Shown here: in pieces, positions 20,296 to 31,600 of the stretch
Layout: each line of letters opens with the position of its first letter
Position numbering within the stretch: position 1 is the first letter of the stretch
NCBI RefSeq assembly: GCF_018991925.1
Contig: NW_024725521.1
Span: 1,541,501-1,605,500 of the forward strand
Direction: 5' to 3'
From: Homarus americanus
Lineage: Eukaryota > Arthropoda > Malacostraca > Decapoda > Nephropidae
DNA length: 64,000 nucleotides
The notes under the pieces: generated by a model
Database searches by the model: none
Told to the model about the DNA's origin: nothing
The model's input: the letters and a program-made list of their open reading frames with translations, nothing else
Program-made: the position numbers and the translations under genes

Positions 20296-22765
20296 CTACT
20301 ATCATTATTATTTTATTATTTATATTTATATATTTTTTTAATTATAAATTTTATTTATTATGAATTATTATTATTACATTTTTGCCCCTCAGGCTCCGAT
20401 GTGGGTCAGTGACTGCTGCCCATATTAACCCTTAAGCTCCGGGTTAGGCTGCTGGTAGCACCCCCCCCCCCCCGTGGGGTTAAATCGAGAAAAATTAAAT
20501 TTTCCAAAAATAATTTTTAACCATTTAAAATGATAAAACAAAAAAAAAATAAGTAAGAAAAACTATATATTGACCCTCTAGAAACTTCCCTGGCTGCACG
20601 GAGGGAGGAGGAGGGGGGGGGAGATAAGGAGACTTGGTTTGACAGCTGAAGCTCGTGGTCACTCGGCACTTGGCAGCTATTTTTAGCTCGCCTTTGTGCC
20701 CAAAGTGGCCAATAATGTATATATTTACTGATCTTAATACTTATTTGCTATAAATAATTCATTTAGAATATTTTATTTGCATAATTTTTCATAAAAATGT
20801 GCTCGGCAACACTCACCAGTCGGTAGCCAGTCTGTCTGGCTGTCTTTGTGTTTGGTAGAGCAAGTAATGCATAAAATAATAATAATTCCACAAATAAAAA
20901 CATTTATAACATAATCATAGCATTATTTTCCAGTAATACTACACTACAACTACACCACTTTTATCAATATTACTTTGATACAACATGATAAAATAGACAA
21001 ACAATGAAAATGAAACAAACAAAAGAAGGTAATTATGTTCAGGAAGCATCCCTGTGGCCAAGCGTGTGGTGTGAAAGGCAAATAGTCACACTGGAACCAG
21101 ATAACCTGCGCTGAGCATTTAAACAGTGGCGGGAATAGGCGCGCTTTCTTGAACGTCACCCGGGGCGTGCTGGTCAGACATTCTGGAACGTCACCCGGGG
21201 CCTAAGGGTTAAAAGATAAAGTAGAAAAAATAAAATCACACAATACCAAACAACACTTGAGAGCCTAGACTGGTGGATGTAAATAAAATTTATGGGAGGG
21301 CAAGGATGCCAGCCTCTTCAAATGGTTGCATGAACTAATTCCAAGACAGCCAATCACAAATCATGCCAGATTACAGAGATTCTACTTATATTTTTATTGT
21401 TTTATTTTTTATATATTCAGTACTTGATTATTGGAGTGGAGTGAGAAGCTTTTGAGTTTCATTTTATTTTGTTTATTCAACAGGAAAAATGTACCAGAGT
21501 ATGCAGTGTCAAGAGAAAAAAATGACCTGGGAGCCCTTCGCTTTGACTTATCTTCTGACTTGACTCCTCTTTTCAACTGGAACACGAAGCAATTGTTTCT
21601 TTACCTCACAGCAGAGTATGAGACTCCCAACAATAAGGTTAACCAGGTTAGTGATATAACACATTTGTTGTCAGGGGAAGATTATATAGTTTTTATTGGT
21701 GAAAGCAATGATTGAACTGGGTAGCTTTTTCCATTGTGTGGAAATTTTAATCAAGACACGACTTCTAACTTGTACAATACTGTACCGTATATCATATCAG
21801 CCGGTATATATACTGGTGGGTGGCCTTGGAACGGTCACTCACTCTCGCTCCCTGCTTGAGCACAGTTCTCCTCACAACATCAATAAACTGATGGACATAG
21901 CCTGAGTTTTCCTGTACCCAATACTACAGCACCATCGACCTCTAAGCCAGACAACACACACCTTCTCTTTACAGCTTCACAGACCTCACTGAACATGTTA
22001 CTAAACATATTTTATTATTTAGTAACCCTAAAGGTTGCCAGAGAAAGGATTGGTCACCATATTAGACCAAAACAAAGTGTAGGTAATTTTATATTTGTAA
22101 GAATATGTATGGGTGTAACTGCATCTTGGGAATGGTACTTCTGAACATCTATACATTTCACTGCAGCACATAAAGTTATGGATTCATTCCAGAGTTGCAT
22201 TGTATTCCTATGTTCTTTGTAACCTAATTGGATTATGACAGTTTAGACATGTCTACAAAAGGTTTTTATTTATTTATTAACTTACTTATTTATTTAATTT
22301 ATTTTAATGTGTTTTTTGTATCAGGAGGTCCATGTCACCACTCATTCTGTCTGTGTGCCTTCATTTAATTCTGAAAAGTGGTTATCCTTAAGTTGGGGAT
22401 TTCAGGTGGTCCTGTGGGACAAGATCATCAGGCGGGGAGATGCTTCACTGGTCAGTCTCAAGAATCAACACCTCAAGTACTACTTCTGGGATGATGGCAA
22501 TGGTCTTCTGTGAGTACACTCTTGTTATACAATACGCACAAAAATCTATATTTTTACTTTTCTTAATACTATACATTTAATTGTTTTTAATATCATTGGT
22601 GGAGATACTGTACAGTCTGACCTCACAAATTCGTGTCTCTGAAGTCGATTTTTTTTAACAAATCCTTGCATTTTCACGGGGTTCCTCAATTACTGTGTTT
22701 ATTGCTTGTCTGTGTTTGTATGAGGAAAAAAAATTACAATGCTCTAATTTGACATAAAAATAAAG

Positions 22766-22841
<76 letters not shown>

Positions 22842-22857
22842 CACATACATACATACA

Positions 22858-22891
<34 letters not shown>

Positions 22892-23036
22892 CATATACAT
22901 ACATACATACATACATACATACATACATACATACATACATACATACACATACATACATACATACATACATACATACATACATACATACATACATACATAC
23001 ATACATACACACATATACATACATACATACATATAT

Positions 23037-23116
<80 letters not shown>

Positions 23117-24228
23117 AACGTTGAGGAATGTCACCTGGGGTCACGTAGGTGAATGTTGAGGAATGTCACTCGGGGCTTAAGGGTTAAATATATCTCGAGT
23201 TTTCATCATTATCAATGTCTTACAATTATCTTCCTTGCTTGCTTGGGTTAGCCTTGATTACCTGTTGGGTAAAACCAGAATGAGATGCCCTTCCTGCTCA
23301 ACACTGCAAACCTAGGGCACCAACTCAGAGACCAGAGGATGGGTACAGCTCTGAAGACCCACTTGTCATGTGGCATGTTGAAGCAAAGACACCTAGACAA
23401 CCTTTCTAACTTCCACCCACAGGGTGGGAACAGTAGCAAGGCAGGGTTTCAATTCTGAGATAATCAAAGGCTACCCACCTAATTACTGTATACAGTATAT
23501 ACAGGGGCATATATTCATAAATAAATTATGACTTTTGTTTCATGTAAACCTTTTATGGTAGTGTATGTGATGTGATTTAAGCAAACTGGTCAGTTTAGTA
23601 TTTTTAAGATATTACAGTTTGAACACGTGTAATTGTAGTGTTAGCCCAACTGATTCAAACTAATTTTTTGTCCTAGAAGTGAATGTAGATATGAATTTAA
23701 AGGCCTAATATCTTCATCCAGAATACACTTTTATAATGTAAATAACAAATGTTGTAAATTTTATATTACCTGAAAATGTTAAACTGTAAAATAGAGGTAC
23801 TGTACATGAAAAACAGAGTAAAAATACGTGAAAACTTAATAAGGTCACTATGATAGACTGTGCAGCTCTGAGGTGTGGGAAACACCAATAACCCCATCCA
23901 GTCCCACGTAAATTGGCTTCTTTGTTATATTTACACTTTCATGACCAACTGAACAGTTTAATACATTTTTCTCTTGAGAAATTAGAGAGACAGACACTTT
24001 TCTCTCTTTCATCTTCCCTCTGCAGACACCTGTAGTTGTTGTTTAGTGATGGTAATTGAAATACAGGTGTATTAATTTTGGTGTTCTTGTTTCAGGGGTC
24101 ACAAGAATGTAAGTCTGTCCCTTTCATGGAATATTATCCCCATTGCTGGCACTCTGCCCACTTGGAGTGGAACGGGGACCTACAAGCTGACCTTCCCTGC
24201 TGAGTACACCCAGGGTAGGACCTACTAG
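16646..24228 (+). CDS. SPCS3: Signal peptidase complex subunit 3 (SPC22/23), complete, four exons
   Basis: Essential accessory subunit of the ER signal peptidase, which removes signal peptides during translocation. Coding exons 16646-16788, 21484-21646, 22406-22509 and 24096-24228 (TAG 24226-24228) join in phase (543 nt, 180 aa), the same length as human SPCS3. The start [17 protein letters not shown] matches the family N-terminus. Residues about 10-33 form the single membrane segment of a type II protein, and the rest is lumenal. Family blocks are visible: [52 protein letters not shown] and TYKLTFP. An N-V-S sequon falls at residue 141, where the human protein carries its glycan. Intron 1 is 4.7 kb and filled with repeats. 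It is tandem with USP and convergent with the citron kinase gene. Confidence 0.97.
18061..18804. mobile_element. Fold-back element with ~180-bp inverted arms
   Basis: Arm 1 (18061-18240) contains GATATTTCCACCGGAAATTA and CGCTCGGTCACAAATTTCGC. Arm 2 (18620-18804) carries their reverse complements (TAATTTCCGGTGGAAATATC, GCAAAATTTGTGACCGAGCG) at high identity. The spacer is about 380 bp. The left arm includes a 68-codon ATG frame that meets a GTAAGA donor at 18361, with no recognised homology. Family unknown; it could be a Foldback-type or long-TIR non-autonomous element. Confidence 0.85.
18413..18435. repeat. TTAGG-type telomere-like motif in the fold-back spacer
   Basis: GGTTAGGTTAGGTTAGGTT, i.e. 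about three to four TTAGG units, the arthropod telomere motif, in an interstitial position. Confidence 0.8.
19463..20032. repeat. Interstitial TTAGG-like clusters
   Basis: Degenerate runs of GGTTA/GGCTA occur at about 19463-19487 and 19912-20032 (TTAGGTTAGG mixed with GGATAGGCTAGGCTAGGC). Reverse-oriented CCTAACCTAAC occurs at about 17198-17215, 18843-18860 and 18990-19005. They sit between other repeats in SPCS3 intron 1. Confidence 0.7.
19496..19667. repeat. Inverted repeat with ~50-bp arms
   Basis: GTACGAGAATA then ACTCAAATCTGACCTCCATT (19496-19545) is mirrored by AAGGTCAGATTTGAGT then TATTCTCGTAC (19618-19667). Likely a small MITE or fold-back sequence. Confidence 0.75.
20205..20345. repeat. 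(ATT)n/(TTG)n trinucleotide microsatellite
   Basis: A TTA run interrupted by a TTG block at about 20268-20295 and continuing as degenerate ATT. Confidence 0.95.
20425..21212. mobile_element. piggyBac-like MITE with TTAA target duplication
   Basis: TTAA occurs at both borders (20425-20428, 21209-21212). The ends are CCCTTAAGCTCCGGG on the left and the reverse complement of CCCTTAGGCCCCGGG on the right. TTAA duplication and CCCT-type termini are the hallmark of piggyBac. The 780-bp body holds no transposase. GAACGTCACCCGGGGC is repeated near the right end (21152 and 21186). Confidence 0.8.
22769..23114. repeat. Compound (AT)n-(ACAT)n-(AT)n microsatellite, 346 bp
   Basis: TA run 22769-22834, ACAT/ACATATAC tetranucleotides 22835-23035, TA run 23037-23114. 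It produces the long YIYIYI and MYVCMYVC pseudo-ORFs on the - strand. Confidence 0.97.
23115..23187. mobile_element. Truncated piggyBac-like MITE right end
   Basis: GAGGAATGTCACTCGGGGC then TTAAGGGTTAA matches the right terminus of the 20425-21212 element and ends in TTAA at 23184-23187. The inner side is replaced by the TA microsatellite. The GAATGTTGAGGAATGTCAC word is duplicated within it. Confidence 0.6.
23190..23470 (+). repeat. Dispersed repeat (family also at 45.4 and 53.6 kb)
   Basis: Shares with 53,636-53,900 the layout TCATCA..., CATGCTTGC-like, GGTTAGCC, GATTACCTG, ATG-CCTTCCT and CACTTGTC-like words. The family looks like the invertebrate interspersed repeat with a TTTTCCATGCTTGCATGGGTT core. 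Diverged. Confidence 0.45.
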
Positions 24229-26317
24229 CTTACAAGGATATAAAGGAATAACAAGTTTCATGGACTCTGTGAGTCAGAATCAACCACACAGTTAATCATA
24301 AATATTCCTAAGATTTTTTTATGAAATAGTAACAGTGTACTGTAGCTTTCTAAGGTCATTTGTTCTCTCATATGATTGACAGTATTTCAGGAAAACATTT
24401 ATTATGCCTAAGTTTATTTTGAGAAATTGGAGGTGTCAGAGCTTTTTATTATTTGTGTTTAATAGAGAAATAGGGGAAAGACTGATATAAAACTAGCGAA
24501 TCAAAAAGATGGAGTGGAGAGATAGTTATGGAAGGTTTTTTCTCAGATATGCAAGATATGGCAAGTAATTAGCTATAAATTTCATGTTATACACATTGTA
24601 GCAATGTCATAAATATTGGGTGTAATGCAATAAATAACAGTTTTAATAATTGTAGTTCTTCAGATCCACTGTAACTGTCAAATATTTTGTAATGTCACAT
24701 TTGAAAAATAAAAAAGATAGGTTTTGAAACTATCAAGTCTTTTTAAACTTTAATAAGTTTCCTGAAACATAAATTATGAAGAAAGATTTCATATAGAGGT
24801 GTAATCTATACAATATAAATCTCATTGGTAAACTTTTCTGTAAATGTATACATGTTTACTGTATAGACCAACATTTGCTCTGTGTATTTAATTTCTGAAT
24901 ATTCTAGGGTAGACTGCAAGAGTTGTCAGCTTTTTCTACCTCACTCTTGGCATTGGTATTAAAGCTATTCAGTTCATGATACAATAAATGATTAAATATC
25001 ATATTTAAGTAGAGGGAACACTAAATGTAAAATTCCATTACAGGTAACTCTAAAGTTGTATGTAGGAAAACTAACAGTTGCTAGTAAAATTGGACATGTA
25101 AGGGAAACTAGGTACAGAGTTTTGGTACATGAAAACATGGGGTTTTGTTAGTCACATATATTTGGACACATTGCATTCATCTGGTAAAATTAGACACAGC
25201 CTTTAAGAAGTTAGCCATTAGACCAAGAATTTATTGATGTATCATTGGTTTTGTTTGTCTGCTATATTTAGTAGTATTGCTGTATTCCACTCTAAAATAT
25301 TGATTACTAAGACTGAGCTGGAAGAAGTTGGTTATTTTGATCCATCATAAAGTAGATACCAGTACAGCTAAGATTAATGTGTACATATGAATATAAATCT
25401 TTTGCTTTTTCATAAACTTGTTACTGCTGCCATATCAAGCTGTAGATCTGATGATCATTGTCCATGATACTCTTGAAAATAAGTTTGTTTGTAGGATTGT
25501 GTGTATTTCATATTTGTGAGAAAAACAAATGATGGAGCATTGCTGTATTAAGTGAATGTATTCTTTTGCTTTATATAACTAAAGACATTTTCTTTTGTTA
25601 TGTAAAAAAGGTTGATGTATTATTGTATTTCATACTGTCATAAATGTGCTTTGACTGAAGAAAATCAAAGTATTTTGAATAGTTCCGAGTGAATATCAGT
25701 GTTTTGGGTGATAGTTAATTCTGTACATATAAATAGTCTGTGATGTTGCTTTTCCATATAATGAAACTTTGTTATAGTGTGTGTGAATTGAGAAAAACTT
25801 ACTGAAATAGGTGATGGGAAATATTTGTTAAGGCACAATTTTAGGGGAAAAAAAAGGATTTAAAAACTGTCAACCATTCGGGTATTTCATGAACACAGCC
25901 ACTTACTGGAATGATGTGAAGGACTTCTTGTTTGATGTGATAGGTATCTGCCTATGTGTCTTATTAAAGTGATTTTTCAAATATTTTGTTTTATTCCACT
26001 TACTGAAAAATGTGATGAGAATTCTATGAATATTATTGATTATGAGGTCTTTGTAATTCCTAGTAATTATAAGTCACTCAGTTTTATGAGATCCAACTGG
26101 TGAAGGATATGTTAGAAAATGTCTAACAGTCATAGTCTGGAAATTGTAGGTAGGGGAATACATGCCCTCTGAATGGGCAAGCTGCGGAAATGGTTGGTAA
26201 CCCTGGTTGTCACTTCGTCAGCTGTATAATTAATTACATACCTAGTCAAACTTTGTGATGTCTATAATCACAATCCTAATACACCAACATATCACACACA
26301 TGCAAAGAACTTCAAAT
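24229..26317. other. SPCS3 3' flank
   Basis: AT-rich, no recognisable gene. AATAAA-type words occur around 24,626, 24,706 and 24,983, any of which could be the SPCS3 polyadenylation signal. A long 3' UTR is possible. Confidence 0.5.
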
Positions 26318-26411
26318 AAATACAGGGCGCACTCCCAGTGTCGGTGGCACCCCCAGGGGCCCTCTTAGAGGCGCTCCCTCCTTGGAGCCCTATAGCTTAC
26401 TTGGTCGTGGT

Positions 26412-26482
26412 GACGTATATATTACATACGTCCAGCAATCCCTTACTTAACTGATTGGTGGACTAAAACTTAAATCCACCAA
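26412..26482. repeat. Two stem-loops in the array linker (first copy)
   Basis: GACGTAT (26412) pairs with ATACGTC after a short loop. TTGGTGGA (26455-26462) pairs with TCCACCAA (26475-26482) across a 12-base loop. The second stem is kept in most linkers in both orientations (for example near 28770-28797 and 31215-31242). The CCAAT word GCCAATAGG follows in each copy. Confidence 0.75.
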
Positions 26483-28344
26483 ATTACAGCCAATAGGAGA
26501 ACGGAGCAGTCAGTCAGCACAACACCCCAACTTAAGTTTTCCTATTGAATAATTATTCTCCCTTACATTGTTCATGATGTGAAAATACTGGAAATGCGAT
26601 GGGCGGTGTATTTATTTGAAGTCATATCTCCCATTGTTCTAAATAGTGAAAAAAACAACTGCCCCCAGGAGCCCTCCTAGGATCTGTGGTGTGCTCAGGA
26701 GCCCCATGAGCCCTACTAGGGGCGGTGGCACCAAAAGGGTCCCTACCAGGAGTGGTTGCACTCCCATAGGTCCTTCTAGGGGTGGTGGCACCCCTGGGGC
26801 TGCTCTCGAGGTCGGTGGCAGACCCAGGGGTTATCCTAGGGCCTGTGGCACTGGCAGGGCCCCTACCAAGGGATATGGCAAACTTAGGGGACCTGCCAGA
26901 GTAGTACCAGGGTGCGATGGCACCCTCAGGAGCCCTGCCAGGGGGGGGGGTGGCACCCCCAGGGGTCCAGTCAGAGGGTGGGTGACACCCCCTGGTGCCA
27001 AGCCAGAGGAGGGCACCCCCAGGGGTCCTGTCAGGGGGTGGTACCACCAGCCGCCCTCCCAGGGTTAGTGGCACACTCAGGAGCCATACCAGGGGCGATG
27101 GGTCCCCCTGGGGTCCTGGCAGGGACGGCAGGACTCCAAGGAGACCTCCCAGAGGCCCTGCCAGGGGCAGTGGCGCACTCCCAGGGTCGGTGGCACCCGC
27201 AGAGGCCCTCTTAGAGGCGCCCCCTCCTTGGAGCCCTATAGCTTACTTGGTCATGGTGACGTATACATTACATAAGTCCAGCAATCCCTTACTTAACTGT
27301 GATTGGTGGACTAAAACTTAAATCCACCAAATGACAGCCAATAGGAGAACAGAGCAGTCAGTCAGCACAACACCCCAACTTATGTTTTCCTGTTGGTATT
27401 TATTCTCCTTTACATTGCTCATGATGTGAAACTACTGGAAATGCGATGGGCGGTGTATTTATTTGAAGTCATATCTCCCATTGTTCTAAATAGTGAAAAA
27501 AACAACTGCCCCCAGGAGCCCTCCTAGGATCTGTGGTACGCTCAGGAGCTCCATGAAACTTACTAGGGGCGGTGGCACCAAAAGGAGCCCTACCAGGGGC
27601 GGTTGCACCCCCAGGGGCCTTTCTAGGGGTGGTGGCACCCCTGGGATCGCTCTCAAAGTCGGTGGTACACCCACGGGCTATCTTAGGGTCTGTGGCACCC
27701 ACAGGGGCCTCCAGGGGCCCTACCAGGGGAATTGGCAACCACAGGGAACCTGCCAGAGGGGTAGCAAGGGCGATGGCACCCCCAGGAGCCCTGCCACGGG
27801 GGGGTTGGCACCCCCAGGGGTCCAGTCAGAGTATGGGTGGCACCCCCTGGTGCCAAGCCAGAGGAGGGCACACCCAGGGGCCTGTCAGGGGGTGGTACCA
27901 CCAGCCGCCCTCCCAGGGTTAGTGGCACACTCAAGCCATACCAGGGGCGATGGGTCCCCCTGGGGTCCTGGCAGGGGCGGCAGGACTCCAAGGAGACCTC
28001 CCAGAGGCCCTGCCAGGGGCAGTGGCTCACTCCCAGGGTCGGTGGCACCCGCAGAGGCCCTCTTAAGAACGCCCCATCGTTGGAGCCCTATACCTTACTT
28101 GGTCGTGGTGTCTTATACATTGTATACGTCCAACAATCCCTTACTGAACTGTGATTGGTGGACTAAAACTTAAATCCACCAAATTACAGCCAATAGGAGA
28201 AGAGAGCAGTCAGTCAGCACAACACCCCAACTTATGTTTTCCTGTTGAATAATTATTCTCCTTTACATTGTTCATGATGTGAAAATACTAGAAATGCGAT
28301 GGGAGGTGTATTAATTTGAAGTCATATCTCCCATTGTTCTAAAT

Positions 28345-28600
28345 AGTGGAAAAAACAATTGCCCCCAGGAGCACCCTCCTAGGATCTATGGTACGCTCAG
28401 GAGCCTCATGAGAATAGCCCCTGGGTGTACCACCGACCTTGAGAGCGATCCCAGGGGTGCCACCATCTCTAGAAGGGCCCCTGGGGGTGCAACCGCCCCT
28501 GGTAGGGCTCCTTTTGGTGCCACCGCCCCTTGTAGGTTTCATGGGGCTCCTGAGCGTACCACAGATCCTAAGAGGGCTCCTGGGGGCAGTTGTTTTTTTC
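28345..28600. repeat. Head-to-head inversion point in the GC-rich array
   Basis: The left side (28345-28410), with TGCCCCCAGGAGCACC, GGTACGCTCAGGAGCC and TCATGAG, is mirrored at 28540-28600 (TTTCATGGGGCTCCTGAGCG, GGGGGCAGTTG). About 130 bp of - oriented monomers lie between. Because whole units continue outward in opposite directions, the palindrome arms extend for about 2 kb at lower identity. Confidence 0.88.
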
Positions 28601-31600
28601 ACTATTTAGAACAATGGGAGATATATGACTTCAAATAAATACACCGCCCATCGCATTTCTAGTATTTTCACATCATGAACAATGTAAAGGAGAATAATTA
28701 TTCAACAGGAAAACATAAGTTGGGGTGTTGTGCTGACTGACTGCTCTGTTCTCCTATTGGCTGAAATTTGGTGGATTTAAGTTTTAGTCCACCAATCACA
28801 GTTAAGTAAGGGATTGCTGGACGTATGCAATGTATAAGACACCACGACCAAGTAAACTATGGGGCTCCAAGGATGGGGCGCCTTTAAGAGGGCCCCTGCG
28901 GGTGCCACCGACCCTGGGAGTGCGCCACTGCCCCTGGCAGGGCCTCAGGGAGGTCCCTTTGGAGTGCTGCCGTCCCTGGCAGGACCCCAGGGGGTATCAC
29001 TGCCCCCGGTATGGCTCCTGAGTGTGTCACTAACCCTGAGAAGACAGCTGGTGGTACTACCCCCATGGCAGGACCCCTGGGGGTGCCCTCCTATGGCGTG
29101 GCCCCTCGAGGTGCCACCCACCCTCTGGCTTGTCCTCTGTGGGTGCCACCCCCCATGGTAGGGCCCCTGGGGATGCCATCGCCCCTGGTACTACTCTGGC
29201 AGGTCCCCTAAGTTTGCCATATCCCCTGGTAGGCCCCCTGCGGGTGCCACAGACCCTAGGATAGCCCCTGGGTGTACCACCGACCATGAGAGCGATCCCA
29301 GGGGTGCCACCACCCCTAGAAGGGCCTGGGGATGCAACCTCCTGGCAGGGGTCCTTGTGGTGCCACCGCTCCTGAAATGCAGGTCTCCTTGGAGCCTCCT
29401 GACCTTGCAGATCCTAGGGAGGGGCTCCTGGGGGCATTTGTTTTTCCCAAGTGCCAATGGGAAATGTGACTTTAAATAAATACATATCGCATTTCTAGTA
29501 TTTTCATATCTGAACAATGTAAAGGTATAATTATTCAACAGAAAACATAAGTTGAGTGTTATGTTGTGCTCTCTTCATCTGTATTTGGTGGTGGATTTAA
29601 GTTTTAGTCTTAGTCACAGTTAAATGAGGACGCTGGGCGTATGCAGTATGGAGCCTGACCAAGTAGCTATGGAGACTTCAAGGGCCAGAGCCTGCAGGTC
29701 TCCTCGACCTCAGGAAGTGCGCCTAGTGCCTCTGGGAAGTCTCTGCTTGGAGTCCTGCTGCCTGCAGGACCCCAGGCGGACCATCGCCTCTGGTACATGG
29801 CTTCTGGTGTGCCTCCTAACCTGGGAGGCGTCTGGTGGTGCCTCCTGGCAGGACTGGGGTGCCTCTGGCAGCACCGGTGCACCCACCCTCCTGGCCTGGA
29901 CTCCTGAGGTGCCACCCCCTGCAGGCTGTGGGTGCCATCGCCCCTGCTACCCATGGGCCACTCTGTGGTTGCCAATTCTAGTGCAGGGCCCCTGGAGGCC
30001 CTGTGGTGCCACAGACCTAGGATAACCTGGGTGTACTCACACCAGAGAGCGATCCCAGGGGTGCCACCACCCCTAGAAGGGCCCCTGGGGGTGCAACCGC
30101 CCCTGGTAGGGCTCCTTTTGGTGCCACCACCCCTAGTAGGTCTCATGGGGCTCCTGAGCGTACCACAAATCCTAGGAGGGCTCCTGGGGCAGTTGTTTTT
30201 TCCACTATTTAGAACAATGGGAGATGTGACTTCAAATAAATACACCGCCCATTGCATTTCTAGTATTTTCACATCATGAACAATGTAAAGGAGAATAATT
30301 ATTCAACAGGAAAACATAAGTTGGGGTGTTGTGCTGACTGACTGCTCTGTTCTCCTATTGGCTGAAATTTGGTAGATTTATGTTTTAGTCCACCAATCAC
30401 AGTTAAGTAAGGGATTGCTGGACGTATGCAATGTATAAGACACCACGACCAAGTAAGCTATGGGGCTCCAAGGAAGGGGCGCTTCTAAGAGGGCCCCTGG
30501 GGGTGCCAGCGACACTGGGAGTGCGCCACTGCCCCTGGGAGGGCCTCAGGGAGATCCCTTTGGAGTGCTGCTTCCCCTGGCAGGACCCCAGGGGGTGCCA
30601 CTGCCCCCGGTATGGCTCCTGAGTGTGTCACTAACCCTGAGAGGACAGCTGGTGGTACTACCCCCATGGCAGGACCCCTGGGGGTGCCCTCCTATGGCGT
30701 GGCCCCTGGAGGTGCCACCCACCCTCTGGCTTGTCCTCTGTGGGTGCCACCCCCCATGGTAGGGCCCCTGGGGATGCCATCGCCCCTGGTACTACTCTGG
30801 CAGGTCCCCTAAGTTTGCCATATCCCCTGGTAGGCCCCCTGCGGGTGCCACAGACCCTAGGATAGCCCCTGGGTGTACCACCGACCATGAGAGCGATCCC
30901 AGGGGTGCCACCACCCCTAGAAGGGCCCCTGGGGATGCAACCTCCCCTGGTAGGGGTCCTTGTGGTGCCACCGCTCCTAGTAGGTCTCATGGAGCTCCTG
31001 AGCGTACCACAGATCCTAGGAGGGCTCCTGGGGGCATTTGTTTTTTCCACTATTTAGAACAATGGGAGATGTGACTTTAAATAAATACACCGCCCATCGC
31101 ATTTCTAGTATTTTCACATCATGAACAATGTAAAGGAGCATAATTATTCAACAGGAAAACATAAGTTGGGGTGTTGTGCTGACTGACTGCTCTCTTCTCC
31201 TATTGGCTGAAATTTGGTGGATTTAAGTTTTAGTCCACCAATCACAGTTAAGTAAGGGATTGCTGGACGTATGCAATGTATAAGACACCACGACCAAGTA
31301 AGCTATGGGGCTCCAAGGATGGGGCGCCTTTAAGAGGGCCCCTGCGGGTGCCACCGACCCTGGGAGTGCGCCACTGCCCCTGACAGTGCCTCTGGGAGGT
31401 CTCCTTGGAGTCCTGCCGCCCCTGCCAGGACCCCAGGCGGACCCATCGCCCCTGGTATAGCTTCTGAGTGTGCCACTAACCCTGGGAGGGCGGCTGGTGG
31501 TACCACTCCCCTGGCAGGACCCCTGGGGGTGCCCTCTGGCTTGGCACCAGGGGGTGCCACCCACCGTCTGACTGGACTCCTGGGGGTGCCACCCCCCATG

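Noticed and set aside
22655..23144. [14 protein letters not shown] ORFs, 94-136 codons
   Set aside because: Translation of the compound ACAT/AT microsatellite.
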